Source of the DNA: Tyto alba
Lineage: Eukaryota; Chordata; Aves; Strigiformes; Tytonidae
Direction: 5' to 3'
NCBI RefSeq assembly: GCF_018691265.1
Contig: NW_024881282.1
Span: forward strand, 53,389,122 to 53,453,121
DNA length: 64,000 nt
This document shows positions 49,801 through 63,400 of this stretch, piece after piece (position 1 is the stretch's first letter; each line of letters starts with the position of its first letter). The notes under the pieces were generated by a model. The model made no database searches and was not told the DNA's origin. It saw nothing but the letters and a program-made list of their open reading frames with translations. The translations under genes were made by a program, and so were the position numbers.

Positions 49801-52800
49801 CTGAAACTTCAGTGTTTCTGCCCTGTTTTCTCCAGAAGTCCCCTTTTCAGAGTTCCAGAGATGTCAGTCAGCCCTGCCCGGGTGGCTGCAGCCGAGGCCA
49901 AGCACTGCTTATTTGCTCGAGCTCTGCCTGAGCCTCGAGCAGTAGGGCAGCGTCCTGGTCCTGCCCGTTGGGGACTACTGCTTAGCAGGGATGGCCCTTA
50001 GGCTGCAACTGTGCAAAGACAGGAACTGTTTATGGGAAAAGCAGGAGAGGCTCTGGAAACAAGTGCTGACAAAGGACAGCAATAGCGTAATGCTTCGCCG
50101 AGTGGGCACACAAAATAAAGAAGTCAAATGCAAGATGGGACTTTGACTTCCTTTACCTGGTAGTGAAGGACTGATTTAAAGATAAAGTCTCCTTTGGAGA
50201 GGGTAAAGGTAACAGATCATTTTCCTCCAGGAACTGCCTCTTTTCTTTGCGTGCTTTCAACACACTGCCTGACTTATTTTTGTAATTGCTATGGAGCTTT
50301 TCTAGGAGAATTTGCTCCCAGGAGAGTTTGAGTTCAGTTCCCTCCTAACTTTCAACCTGGTGTTGCAGCTACTTGGTTTGTGATAGAATAACAGAGCTCT
50401 CTGGGACCTGACCGTGCCCTGTCTGTACATGGCAGCAGTAAGAATAGCAAAGTGCAGAAGGCACATTTCTGCAAGATGGGCTGGGGCAGATGACAGCTCT
50501 GGGAAGGACACGCAGGGGGAGAACGGGCGCAGAAGGACTGTGATGCAGATAGACTGTGAGCAGAAGGTTTTTGCTGGCCCCTCTGTGTTGCTGGCCTAAT
50601 TTTGGAGGAATCTAAATTTTGTATCTTGCAAAAGCTGTGCTAGACCCCACCTCTAGTTGCAGCTACTGGGTTTATGTGGCTACTGTAAAATAACTACACT
50701 ATTTCCAGGATGACAGCATTCAGTCTTTAGGTACTAACAATGTTGGCAAAGCAGCTGGTTTTGGACAGATGATTAAGACAGGCTTCGCTGTATCCCATGA
50801 TTAACTGGGGTATGCTACCATGATGTTACAGGCTAACATCTGAAGCTTTAGAGCAGTGCAACACTGTGCTTTATTTGTGCAGCTTATTGATCAGAAAAAA
50901 TAGTTAGTGGCACCAAATTTTGGTTCTGTGGTGTATACATAATTTACTACAAAAGAACTGAGAAGTTTTTTAGTGTGTGCACATCAAATTCATCAGGTTA
51001 GAGCCATAAAAGAGCCAGCATCGCCATGCTGAGTTGATACAATCCTGGACTGGGGTCAACAACCTTGAGCCAAGACCCTTAAGTTTCTGTGGGGAGAATG
51101 ATGTCCTCATTCATACCGGTCAGAGGCAGAATAAGGAGGGCCAGTGGGAGATGCTAAAGGAGACGAGGGGCACCTGTGTCAAACTGAATTCCCAGTCTTT
51201 GATTTTGTCTTGGAATTAGTCCTCTCTGGCAACACAGGCAGGGGAAACATTGTCACCCACCGTGTGCAGTAGCCTGATGGTCTTTTAAGCATTTTCTTAG
51301 TGAGATGTCAGACGCAGGTTCAATGTCGTCTCTGACCAGGGGAATCAAAGTCAACGTTTCTCTTCTCCCTTCTCTGCATGTTTGTGCAGATGTTTGGCAG
51401 ACCCTCCAGGTATTTCCCTGCTCTCTCAGGTGAGAGCCAGGTTTCCTCTCCCTGGGTCTGGGCCTGGGCCTTCAAAGTTTTGCTGGAGGGTGCCACAGCC
51501 TCAGCTGCCTGTCAAGGGTTTACATTAAACACCAGGATATTTATAAGGCCATTCTGTTGTCAAACAGGAGATTAAACAGCCTGAAGAGGAGAAACTCACC
51601 TGTTTTCTGGGTGGGTGCAGCCGTCACTGGGCTGCTGTGACTGCGTGGACAGTGGACCATAGTGAAAGGGCCGTGGCCTTCCACAGGATCCGTGGTGGCT
51701 GCTGCAGCCTGGGGTTACGTGTCCCGCTGCTGCACTCGCCGGGTCTGGTTCTTTGGGGGCTGGGAGTGATGCTTCTCCACGGACTGCCTGGGACTGTGGG
51801 AGACTCCGGGTCACCTGAAGGTAAGGCTCTAGGAACGTATGTGACTTGGAGTGAAAACTTAGGTTATGAGACCATGCTTTTCGTCTGTGGGCTCAACGTT
51901 ACGCTTGTAGTGGGAGAGCTGAGGCTGCTTTTGTCCCCAGCAGTACAGTTGGCCTGTGTCCCCACCCTGAGAGATGCCGGCACTTGTCAGAGGGATGTGG
52001 TGAGGGGTTGGGAGCACTAACAGGTTTAGCCTTCTGCTTTTAATCTGGTGCTGAAAATCTGTCCAAACTATTTTTAGAAGTTGGCCGATTAAGTTTCATT
52101 CTAGGTGTGGAAGCCTTTTTGTAGAGCTTACCTCTGAGTAAAGTGCCTGGAGCTCTGCTGAAGGCAAGATGTGTAAGCTGAGTAAAAGCTATCTCCCCCT
52201 TCTCTTCATGCATCCTTGTCCAGAGAGAGCAAGAGTAAACTACTTTCAGTGATCGCTGGGTAATAGGTTTTGGGGAAAAGCCTGTTTCTCATTTTTTGTT
52301 ACGGAAGCGGGGAATTAGTGTGATGAATCAAGTCCTGACCCCAACCTCCTAAGTGATTTACCTACACCGTTTTTGATGGCAAATTCAATACGCTTACATG
52401 TAGTTGATCAGCCATTTTCATGCTGAAATTATACTCTGCATGCAGACTAGCTTTGCTTGGAGAACTCAAATTTCATTCACTGAATTTTCTCAACACAGCA
52501 GTTGCCTCAAGCTGGCTGAACTGCTTAACTGTACCTGGCAGTGAGAAAAGTGGGAGGTAAATTTCTGAAGTTGCATGTTACTTGCTCTCTATTAGGTATA
52601 AAAATAGATGGGTCTGAATCTGGGATCAGCCTAGTGGGATTTGTGGCACTATCTGATTTTTATTGCTATCCCTGTAGTCTGATATGATATGCCAGATCCA
52701 CTCATCCCTGAACACGTAAGGCTCTTATATCCAAATATGTCATGGATGCCTCAGGCACATCTCTGCTTGAGAATGATTTCTTAAAAAGATGGCTGCTAGA

Positions 52801-53730
52801 TTAGGAAGGGCTCATTCTAGATGTTTCTTACTGAAATTGTAAGAGAACAGTAAAAAAATCCCACCACCACCTAATTGATGAGTTTGTAGTATGTCCAAGG
52901 AGTAGGTGCAAGTCCAGAGACTGAACAAGTTTTTGCCATGTCTATCTTTAAAGCTGTCAACAAAAATGTCTTAAGAGGGCTGATAAGATAATAATATATT
53001 AAAAGCATAAGGCTCATGCTTCAGAGTGTAATTTGCTCACCAAGCACTGAGGAACTTATCCATCTGGAAGGTTATTCTGCAACTGTGCATTATAGGGACT
53101 TTATTTTTTTATGCTTTTCATGGTAGCATTTTCTTGGGCACTTATTTTTATATATTAAGTTTGAAATGAGCCAGATACGTTTTTTTCCAAAGCTGCAGGG
53201 ACTCAGAGACTGTGGAGTGTGGGCATTAAAGTCAGTGCAGGTAAGAAAATTGCTGTTTGCAATTTTTGTACCATTTCTTAATGCTTAAGATCAACATGTT
53301 AAACTACATTTTTGCTTCAGTAAAGCAGAAAAACTGCCACTAGAGGGTAGTGTTAATACAAAAAGAAAAAAGTAATTTTAGACTCACTGTCTTTCCAGGA
53401 TAAAATAATTTATACTATCGCACACATTTTATAAACACGGCATGCATTTTACTGCTCTAGCCAGATTTGTTTGAGTCTTGTTGGCTTTTTTCCCTGTCAA
53501 GTGATTTTATGTAGTTCTATTTCAGCTGTAAACAGCAATAGCAAGTATCTGGTTTCATACCTTAATGTATATATGAATACTCAGATGATGTTGTTTCATC
53601 TTCTTTGCAAGGGACTTTTTTATTGAATTGCAAAAAAAAAAAACTGTAAAAAAAGCTTTTATGAGTTTTCTGTTGAAAATTACCCATTCACTTAAAATTG
53701 CATTCCACTTTAGAAAAGTTGGTGGATTGT
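46870..53730. other. Gene-poor region right of KICS2
   Basis: Mixed AT-rich and moderately GC-rich DNA. The ORFs here are short, lack splice context and match nothing I recognise. By synteny the 3' end of SRGAP1 (minus strand) should lie to the right, but none of its coding sequence is recognised. Confidence 0.5.
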
Positions 53731-53734
53731 TTTC

Positions 53735-53735
<1 letters not shown>

Positions 53736-53772
<37 letters not shown>
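53736..53772 (+). repeat. T37 homopolymer
   Basis: A run of 37 T followed by CCTTCC repeats. It precedes a TA-rich tract by about 160 bases. No attached SINE or LINE body was recognised. Confidence 0.85.
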
Positions 53773-53935
53773 CCTTCCTCCCTTCCTAAACAGTAGGAGA
53801 ACTAAATTATTTTTTACCAAGGTAGTGCAGTATGATCAAATGACTGTTCAAGTCCATTTATGTAATGTCAGGCTAGGGTTTAAGCCTAATGCAAAGTAAG
53901 AGGGCTTTGATAGTCTAATGTGGGCAGAGCTACTG

Positions 53936-54092
53936 TGATATATAAATATATATGGTATAAACATATATATGGTATATATATATATGGTATAACCATATGT
54001 TATATTGGTTTTTATATGTATATGTATGTTATATATATGTGTTTTATAGATATGTATGGATTTTATATATATGTTTTATATATATTTATACC
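53936..54092. repeat. TA-rich microsatellite with dyad symmetry
   Basis: Repeated ATATATGGTATAA-like units and (TA)n stretches. One unit is ATGGTATAACCAT, a perfect short inverted repeat. The sequence may extrude hairpins or cruciforms and shifts abruptly to GC-rich DNA at about 54.1 kb. Confidence 0.8.
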
Positions 54093-54557
54093 ATACCAAC
54101 CCTGAGGAGCGGAGGCCGAGGTGCAGGGATGGGTCGGTGCAGGGCCTGGGTGGCTCAGGTGCTGGGGCCGATGTTTCTGTGCTGTTTTGGACCATCTCGA
54201 GCCCCACAAGATGCTGCTGGGGTCCTCGGGCTGCGGGTGGGCGCCGGCGCACCCCCACCGCTGCCTTTCGGTGTCGAGATTGGGGAGTTTTGCCAGTGTT
54301 GCAGCCTGCGTCAACCCCGAGGAGAAGCTGCAGGAGGCAGAGGAGGGGGTGTGAGAAATGGAGGGAAAGTGGAGGGGACAAAAGGGATGAAGCAGTGGCA
54401 GGGACCTCGCTCTCTCCCACGCGTTCTCCAAGAGGAGAACAAGATAATTTCATGGCACGTTTAGCATGATTGATACGGGCAGGGCGGACCTGCGGCGCTT
54501 AGCAGGGCGGTGGGCTTGCTGTGCCCAGGAGCTGGGTGGGGACGGTGCCCCTGGGCT

Positions 54558-54576
54558 GGGGGGGGGGGGGGGGGGG
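54558..54576 (+). repeat. G19 run
   Basis: Nineteen consecutive G within a GC-rich patch. It can form a quadruplex and is error-prone to sequence. Confidence 0.8.
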
Positions 54577-55132
54577 AGGCAGACCCCACCAAAAACTGCT
54601 CCAAACCTGCTACAGCCTTCTCTGCTGACTGCCAAGCTCACACGTCACCCATGCTTCACACTCTAACCCCAGGATGGGTCGAAACACAGTAATAATTGTT
54701 TATTTTTCCTTCTTCCGTGTTAGAAGATAGCTCGATGAAAGACATTATCTAGCCGTGAACTTTTGGGCTTTGATGTGATCTGAAAAACATTAGTGTGTGT
54801 TTCCCCTGCTGCTGTTTTACATCACCGTACACGATGACAACTCTGCCAGGGAGGCAGCGACCCGGCCTGAGCTGGCGTGTTAAAATGATGATCGCATGGG
54901 TTTTGGTGGTGCGCAATAAACACATTCTTTCGCCATGACGATGTTGAAATCGCGGCTCTTCGGGGGACAGGATGGTGCCTTTGAACTGATATTGTGACTG
55001 CGTGCGTGGGATGCAAATGCAGCATGTAAAGACACCCCATGGTGCGCTGGTTTAATAGAGCAGATTTTCAGTGACTCATTGGAAAAATGAAAATTTTCTA
55101 CTTGCATTTAATCTCATCCTGGTAAATCACTC

Positions 55133-55149
55133 GGGGGGGGGGGGGGGGG
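55133..55149 (+). repeat. G17 run
   Basis: Seventeen consecutive G bordering the CpG-retaining segment. Confidence 0.8.
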
Positions 55150-55403
55150 AAGCAACAATAAAATGCATTAAATTAGTGCTCCGGTGATGAGATGGACTTG
55201 GGTTTGGAGAGCCAGCAGTGGTGTGGAGCTTGGCTGGTGGCGTGGGGCTGGGAAACGTGGAAGGAGCTTGAATTAAACCGCAAATATGGGTTGGGGTGGG
55301 ACCAGCTGCGGGGCAGAGCTGAGTGCCTGGCCACGGTGGTGGCTCCTCCTCGTTGACATGTTGGCCACCGTACGTGTGGTTAAAATCTAACGCTGTTCTT
55401 CTG

Positions 55404-55443
55404 GTTACTATGGAAATGATTTAGCACGAGTTGTCATGGCGAT
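55404..55443 (+). promoter_or_regulatory. Pair of RFX X-box-like motifs
   Basis: GTTACTATGGAAAT at 55404-55417 and GTTGTCATGGCGAT at 55430-55443 both resemble the palindromic RFX X-box (GTTRCYATGGYAAC), each with two or three mismatches, and start 26 bases apart. Confidence 0.4.
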
Positions 55444-55519
55444 GGAGCAGAATTTTTCCTCACGTTCCTGCAGGAGGGTGATGGATGCCATTTTGGGGGA
55501 CTCTGACCCTGACCGTTTG

Positions 55520-58500
55520 CCTCGTATTTTTTTCCTTGGTAGAAATGTTTGCACCCACTGCACTCAGTGAACCTACCTGTCCTTCCAGTACCATTACCAT
55601 TACCTGGTTTTCCATGTTCCAATGCTAAATTTTTCCTTCACATTTAGAAAGTTAAGAACAGCTCTGGTAAGCCATAAGTTGCTAAGCCTAACCTGATGAT
55701 GTGCACTATTTTACAAGGTATGTTAATAAAACAGCTAGTGAGGCTGTTTCCAGACCCTTCCTTAAACTTGTGCATGCTCTTCACCTCTGTATCTGCCCAT
55801 AATACAATTAAATAGGATGTGGGCTGCCCATTTGAAAAAATAATTTTCAGCTAATCTGAAGTAAATTTGATTCAAATTCTCGTTTTTAGCACAGAATAAT
55901 GTCTGTTCTGCCTTGGAAATGAATCTTTTGTTGCAGTTTTATTTAAACTGCCTTTGCTTTCTCTTCTCTTTCTTTAAGAGCAATGCACAGGTTTTTTCCC
56001 TTACTCATGAGCTATGCATCAGTTTCTACTTGTCAAGGGTTTTTTCATATAGGTTATCAACAGGACAAGTGCACTGTATGTAAATTATATTGCTTTCAGT
56101 GGTTCTTTTCTTCAGACAGCTGATGTAATGCCTGTATTACCCCTATAGAAACCAAGAATGTACCTATCAGCTATGTTTTTCCAGTTGTGCAAGAAAGTAA
56201 ACCCCTAGAGTGTAGAGCGTATTAAACAATTTGGTTTTGTAAGCATAAGAACCTCATATTTGTCTTGACTCAAGTTGATGGCTGTTTTTAAAAAAGAAAA
56301 CATTCTGTTAATAATCTACTTTTTAAAATCCCTAAACCCTTCATTACGTGTAAGTTTCTGTGCTAAACCATACACCTCAAAATGAGGCCTGAAATATAGC
56401 ATTAGCGGTGTTTCACAACAGATTGTACATGATGCTTTTATAAACTGTCATTTGAAGGCACCAGAAAGTCTGGGAAGTGGAAAACCTGGATTTGGGGTGT
56501 ACGGTTTAATAGCACTGATGTTTCATAAGTGTCTTCAATATTTTCTTTTGTCCTGTGCTTTTTAGCAGGTAAGTCTTGGGTGTGTCAGCAGAACTGTATT
56601 TATTGCCAGGGAGCACAGGAACAATATTGGCTAAGAAATGTATTGGGATTTGGACCTGTACAGTGCTGGGTTGGAATCTGGGTTATGCTTGAGGCTGTGT
56701 GGCTTTGGACTTAGGAAAGTAATGGCAGTGATATGTTTTAAGTTCTTTATGCTTTAAGAGCCTCTGATTGTGGTGTGCTTCACCATATGACTAATGTGAG
56801 GAGCTCCTGATGGCCACATGCACTGGAGGGCTTGTTCTGGTTCCTCTAAACAAAGTCTAGCTTTTACAGCATTGCTGAGACATCTACAAAAGATAGTTTC
56901 ATTTGTTTTTTTCCTTGTTCACAGCTTTATAATTACTTCCACATATGGTGTAAAACTCATTGACTTAAGAAACAAAGGTTTCAGAAACTCACTGGGCTAT
57001 GTGATTCTCATGTATTAGTTTAAGCACAAAAATGCAGCCTCTGGATGAGATAAACTCTCAGCTGCATGTTGCTGCCCCTGTTTTTCCAAACTTCCCTGGA
57101 TGTATCTAGGGGTCCCTGTTAGAGATGAGGTATGGAACTACATGGACCTGTAGGCAAATCCAATGCAAGCCTTTCTTGATTGGCTTCTTAACATCGGCAT
57201 CTCAGAGCCATTAGTTGCTCCATCTCATTAAAGGTCTTGCAGATGTAACACCTCTGCTGCATCATCTTGTCCTCCCACCATTTGTTGCTTTTCTTACAAA
57301 ATACTCTGTGCTCTTATTTAATTGAATTTTTCAAGTGCTGGACTCAAATACAGAGCCTCATTGGGTTGTCCCATCGACATAAAAAATTATCACAAGGTGG
57401 GAGGCCTGTGCAGTGCCCATCTTGTCCTTCATGTGTTGCCTCAGACCTGGAAGCCATTCAAAACCTCCCCAGATAGTCCCTGCTCTCCGTTAAATTCTGC
57501 TCAATTTACTTTTGTTTGGGTTAATACAAGCTTGCGGTCATGAGGCATTTACAAATAAATGAAGTATGAAAGACTTCGTAGGATCTTTATTTGGATATTT
57601 ATTCAGGCATAAACTGTGATGAGAATCCAGCTGGGTCCCAGATCAGGTGATGCCAGTGAATGAAGATTTGTAAACTGCATTATTGTTCTGCAGGTATATT
57701 ATTGTGACTGATTTTTGTCAAGTGACCTCAACAAGTTTCATAGCACAGTGGTTTTTTTCCTACCTTATCGGTCTTTCTGATGATAAAAGGAAAGTGGCCT
57801 TTGAAATCATGAATAACTCTGGTGTTACATTGGTATAGATTAGAAGATTTATGCCCAGACTCCCTTTTCCCTCCTAAATGAAAGACAATAGCTGTCACCG
57901 TATCTTGAGAGGGGGATTTAACAGCGGTCAGCTGCTGAGAAATTTTAAAGCTCACTGAGATGAAGGATACTGTTTGAAGTCACGCTGGCAACTTCTTACA
58001 GCAGAGGCTGCTCACAGGATTAGAGGAGATGCAAGCCTGCTAATGAGTAAATTTAAGGTTTATGAGCACTGAGGGAACTTTTCAATTACGTTTGACTCTA
58101 CTAGATAAAACCCTCATCTTTTGGGAAAGTGTTTATTGGCAGGGACAGCATTGGTTCAGAAACTTTTTCTCTTGCTAGAAGGAGGGTTTATAAAATTGAT
58201 GCAAATATTTTAATAGGAAGCTCTGATGAGTGAATGTTTGTCCTAGATTTTTCTAAGATGTTCAACAAACTGTTACAGTTAGTAGATGAGTGGAGACAAT
58301 TTTAAACAGCAGTAAAACTCCTCTGATATGTACATCACCTCTTCTTTACGTGTCAAGGAGTGTTAATGAGATGCTGCAGTATGCTGCAAAAAAGTACCAA
58401 AAGAAATTGCTGTTGTGGCCCAATCTTTTTCCTTCTGTGAACAAAGTCAAGCAACACACGACGTCCTCTTGAGGCTCTGCTGTGAATGTACTGCAGAATG

Positions 58501-59870
58501 CTGCTTGCTAAAATGCAAAGGAAGTCCAGGAGGGAGGAGAAGTTGGCATCCACGTGAAGGTAACTGGGATGCTCATTAACTAGTTTCAATGGTGGGAAAC
58601 ACATGTGCTGCATCAAAGAGGATTTCAACTTGTGACATGGCCAGCTTTAGCCTTCCTAAATATGTAAAAAAAATGTATATCCATAAAACACCTGAGGAAT
58701 GGTATCCCTATTTGATGGGTCTTTTGGCTGAGGAAAGACACTAGGGAACTTTGCCAACACATTGGGAGTAGGAAACCTCCTGTCCTGTAGGTTTGGGGTA
58801 AGTGTGTGAAACCAGTTTGTGCGTGTGTGTTCATGTGCTTGTGTAATGGAGACGTGAATGAGAAAGCAAGAGCCATTGATCATATCCTTGCAGGGATCCA
58901 AAAGTAATTGGTTGCACAATAAGAGGAGAAGTGAAAAATGATGTTGTAGAAGTTTAATCAAGTGGCTGCTAAAAAAAAATAAATATGGGGATTATTTCTC
59001 TATAAAACACTCTAAGAGCTCACCAAAGGACACTTGATATTAACAGATAGATTTAAAAGAAAGTAGTGACAAAAAAAGTAATGTTTGTGGAAAGTCAGTG
59101 GCTGCAGGACGTTTATAAACCATGAATGATTAACAGCTGGAGTTTAAAAGACCATGAGTTTCCATCCCTTCGCAACCTGAAGGAAATGGGTAGGAAGGAG
59201 CTTTAGGTAGGTAAGAGCTGAGACTCTTGAGTTTGGGGTAAGACTTGCCGCTAATAAGAGTGTTATGAAAACTTCAATTTATATGACTTATATGACTTAC
59301 ATTTAACTTCTCCTTGGGGTCCTGCTGAGCAGAGGCGGTGTGTGCTGCTGGAGGAAGGGAGCGCAGTCGTATTTCAATGTCCTCAGACCGCAGAGCTGAA
59401 CTCCCTAAATGAAACACGTGGCTGCTAAAGTTTTCATAAGTCTCCACAAAATAAAAGTTCTTAGTCTGACAGCTTTTCCTTTGCATTCTTCATTACTACT
59501 ATTTTAATAGAAATATTTTCTCACCCACAGCCTGGCTTGGAATTTGGCATTTTCCCATGTGCTCGGGGGGGGTTCTGTGTACAAGGGGGCTGAGACATCC
59601 CAAGGGTGTTTGCCAAAACTGACCAGTAATTTTCCTGTAAGTCGTTGTCCCATCGGGAAATGCTGCTTTGTGAAACCCAGGATATTTACTGAAGACATAC
59701 TTTGTAACAATATTTCATTCTAGAAAGAGCAGAAAGTAGTATTTTGCTTATGTTAAAGCAGAATTGTTTTATATTAGATGTTGCAATGAAATACATTTAT
59801 CCTACAAAGATGAGAAAAATGGCAGCATTGAGGGACAAATTATAGAGATTTTGTCCATTTTTATTACAGA
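55520..59870. other. Intergenic DNA, nothing recognised
   Basis: AT-rich, with short ORFs only. No splice-consistent exon, RNA gene or named repeat was identified. Confidence 0.5.
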
Positions 59871-59877
59871 AAGTTCC

Positions 59878-60412
59878 CACTCAGCACTTGTCAGGCCACG
59901 CCTGGAATGCTGTGTTCAGTTTTGGTCCTGGCTATATGAAAAAGATGTGGACAGGCTGGAGAAGGTCCAGAGGAGGGCACAAAGGTGATCGAGGGACTGG
60001 GAAGCCTGTTGTATGAGAAAAGGCTGAGAGAAATGGATTTGTTCAGTCTTGAGAAGAGAAGGCTTAGTGGAGACCTTATCATCATGTGCCAGCATTTAAA
60101 GGGTGGCTACAATGACGATGGAGACTCCCTTTTTACAAGGGGTCACATGGAAAAGGCGAGGGGTAATGGGTACAAGTTACTCCTGGGGAGATTCTGATTG
60201 GACGCAAGAGGGAAATTCTTCACAGTGAGAAAAATCAGCCACGGGAATAATCTCCCCAGGGAAGTGGTGGATTCCCCAACTCTGGACACTTTTAAGATTC
60301 AGCTGGACAGGGTGCTGGGCCATTTTGTCTGGACCGTGCTTTTGCCAAGAAAGGTTGGACCAGATGATCCTTGAGGGCCCTTCCAACCTGGTACTCTATG
60401 AATCTGTGAAAA
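59878..60412 (+). mobile_element. CR1 LINE 3' end (ORF2 tail and 3' UTR)
   Basis: The plus strand starts with a decayed segment of the CR1 reverse-transcriptase C-terminus, readable as VRPRLECCVQFWSWLYEKD and then DRLEKVQRRAQR. It continues through the typical CR1 3' region (GAAGTGGTGGATTCCCCA, later CAGATGATCCTTGAGGGCCC, TTCCAACCTGGTACTCTATGA). It is 5'-truncated and carries a stop after the RT tail, so it cannot move. CR1 is the dominant LINE of birds and supports an avian source. Confidence 0.92.
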
Positions 60413-60419
60413 CGTATTT

Positions 60420-63400
60420 AAGCTTGTAGCGTTTGCCATGAAAGGGAAAGTCCTGTTACAAGCCAGCTTTGTTTTCTCTCTCTGCACTGCTTCATTTTGG
60501 TTTATGTCTTATATTAACAAGGTGTTCACCTGTGCAAGAAATAACATTTTCTCAGTTTCTTGTTGACCTTGTGATTGCTTAAACATATTCACTGTATGAT
60601 GCCTTTACAGTCCGGCCTTCTATAAATTATAACTTAGGTATGCAATACTTCATAAGGATTTAATGTAGAGTTAATATCTAATATACAGAATGAGAGATAC
60701 AGCTGGCTCTAATTCTTGAGTCTCTTAAAGGACCGTGGAACTCACTGGCTTTGTATTTGAGTCTGGAAGAGAGGGTGTCACTTGTGAAATAATTAGTCAA
60801 ATTTAAACAGAAGCTACTCAGGGGCTGTTGGACAGTTGGGTTTAGGCATTTTGGAGGGTTTTTCCTTTCTAAAAATCCAAATAGTGTATTTTGGAGCACA
60901 AGCCAATAAAGTAAGTCTTATGGTTTTATATAGGTTAACTTGCTGGTGGCCGGGCTCTTGCTTGAGGGTGCGCAACGTGCCATGGGCCAAATGCCAGCTT
61001 CTGCCACGAAATGTGCATTCAGCTCTCCTTAAAAGGTAAACTGTACAGAAAATCCATACAAATTGTGAGCAACTGTTATGAATTGAGCCATACATTTTTA
61101 ATGTTCAGATACCCTGAGGTACAAACTAGAGCTTAAAAAAAATTGCTTTTTATTTCATACTCTGAGTAGTGCATGTAATGATACATGAAGGGAACTGAAG
61201 TTTCTGAAGGACTCTCTGCTTTGGGTTAAACAGAGCAGTTTTATAAATAAACATCCCAGAGACAGGTTTGTACCAGACCTGTGCGTGGGGAAATAATCTG
61301 GCAGTGCCTTTCATTGCCTGTCTATGTCTGGTGTCTCACCTCCTTCTTGGTCAAGGCTTCTTGCATGGCCTTGGTGGCCCACTGCAGCATGATCTGTCAC
61401 TCCTGCCTTCAACAACAAGGTAACAGACACAAAAGAACTTTATTGCAGTGATTTCTTTTTTTTTTCCCTTCCTGATCTGCTAAGTGTTGAAACGTCAGAG
61501 AAAACAGGGCTTGAAGTGTCTTGCAACTTCCCCCAGGCTGTGGTGCTTCCTTCCCCCTGTCCTGGCAGGGAGGAGACCCTGCTGCAAAATACCTCCTGGC
61601 ATGTTGGGTACACAAGAGTAAGTTGGACATGGTTCATTGCCTCTTTGGCTAAATCTTTTACTAAAAAAATTGAAAATTTCTAAATGAGTCTATTACCACA
61701 GACAAACTCAAGAGCTTTCATCAAAGATTTTGTTTCACCTTTTACAGAAACTGGAATAATTTCCTTGGAAGGAAATGCTGAGAGATCAGCAGGAAACCAG
61801 AAATGTGGACAGGAAAATTTATTTTTGCTGTCAGGGCCCCTGCAGCATCAGATGCCACAGCAGAAACAGGGAGTGGGAGTCTGGGACTCACACAAGAGCT
61901 GTCTTATGGAAATGTTTGCTGCCACTGAAAGCTGAACTGGGCATCGCTCAGCGTTGCAGCATTTGGGGGGTTTTGCCTTTCATTTTACCCCCATCAGGTA
62001 ACAGGCGGACATGTGTGGGACACGGAGGAGGGTGAGGGTGGAAGTGGGCAGGAGGGGAGGGCAGGGATGGGCATCCAGCCAGGAGGCTGCCCAGGTGCCA
62101 GTCAACATGCAGTGGCTTTCCCATATTGCCGTCCCAAATGCTGTGTCTCAGGGAAAGTGAACAATTTTGAAGGCAAGATTATTGTTTTGGGCTACCATGT
62201 TAGAAAGCAGCTTCTCCCCCTCTCTCTGTCCTTTGTTTTTTCCTGAGAGGAAGCATGGAGATGAAAGGGTAAAATCCTAAATCTCGGTGGAATAAACCAG
62301 TATATAGAAAGAGATGGTTTTCATTAACATTTCCTAGAGATCAGGGCTGAATTACAAATGCCTGGGAAGAGAAGAACACCTATCTCACTTCTGCGCTATC
62401 TTGACAGAAGTTACGAACAAACCAGATTATCCCTGACTGCTACTCAGGGTACTGCAAGCAACACTGAAAAATATTCCTGCACATAAGCATAACAGCAAAG
62501 TGATTTATATTTCCTTTTACAGAATTGCAGTGCCTTGATCTGGGAGGATTTCTGCCACATCCAAATGTGTTTTTCCTGCCTGATGCATTTTTGGTTGATA
62601 CTAGGATCCTTCCTTTAATCAACTGAGACACAAGACTGTTCCCAGTGCTTTGAAGTAGCGGGTGCCCCGGATGCAGGGAGGGAACCTGAGCCACACCAGG
62701 TGCTGGGGATGCTCGTGTTGGCTTTAGCAAAGAAGGCAGAAAGCCTCAGGGGTGGTCTGACACTCAGTAGCTTTGAAGGGATGGCACATTGTATTAGGGG
62801 AGATGTATAGATTTGATGGCTCGTCTGCATATTCTCATTCAGGTTAACAGAGTGGGAGAATGTCCTACTGACCTTGCTATGGCCAGAGCTGTTGGTGGGG
62901 TGAGCGCCGGAGGTCGCGGTGCGGGGACCGGGGTAGTGCTGCCACCCAGCACAGGCACCCTTGAAAAGGGCTCCTTGCTCAGCTGATGTCTGGGGTGGCC
63001 AGCAACTGCTGGAAAATTTGTAAGGCTTGAGCAGAACTCTATTTTTTCAGAAGAAAAAATATATTGGGAAAAAGTTAAATTATCTGTGGGAATTGCCTTC
63101 TCATCAATTTTATTTAACTAAAAATTAGACCCACATTAAGCATAACTGAATTGTTCTATGACTAGCATTGCTAATACATCTCTGGAAAAACTGAGTTTAC
63201 TTCAGAGTAATAATAAATGTACCTGATATTTGAGGTGGAACTGTAGTGAATACAAAAATTGCATTTAAATATTTGAGCCAGCTGGTACGCCTCTAAAGTA
63301 GGAAAAAGTAAAACCAGTGAAACAGCAAACAGCAAAACTGATGACTCGTAAATAGAAAATCATGTTATTTATATAGAGGTCAAACCAGGGAGCCAGTATT

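Larger units (their letters stand above)
54100..55500. promoter_or_regulatory. GC-rich, CpG-retaining patch, candidate regulatory region
   Basis: CpG and GC content rise well above the flanks, but no ORF looks like a known protein. The part from about 54720 to 55120 has a complex, non-repetitive composition with an octamer ATGCAAAT near 55011 and an AP-1 TGACTCA near 55073. Two X-box-like motifs follow at 55404-55443. It could be an enhancer or unannotated promoter; sequence alone does not prove it. Confidence 0.35.

Noticed and set aside
51637..52020. 127-codon ORF
   Set aside because: No recognised domain, no splice or promoter context, and low-complexity Leu/Gly-rich composition.
53997..54469. 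Overlapping ORFs of 120-155 codons
   Set aside because: They start in TA microsatellite (Tyr/Ile repeats) and run into GC-rich DNA in three frames; composition artefacts.
59764..59988. 74-codon ORF with a reverse-transcriptase-like tail
   Set aside because: It is the decayed C-terminal end of the CR1 element, not a host gene.
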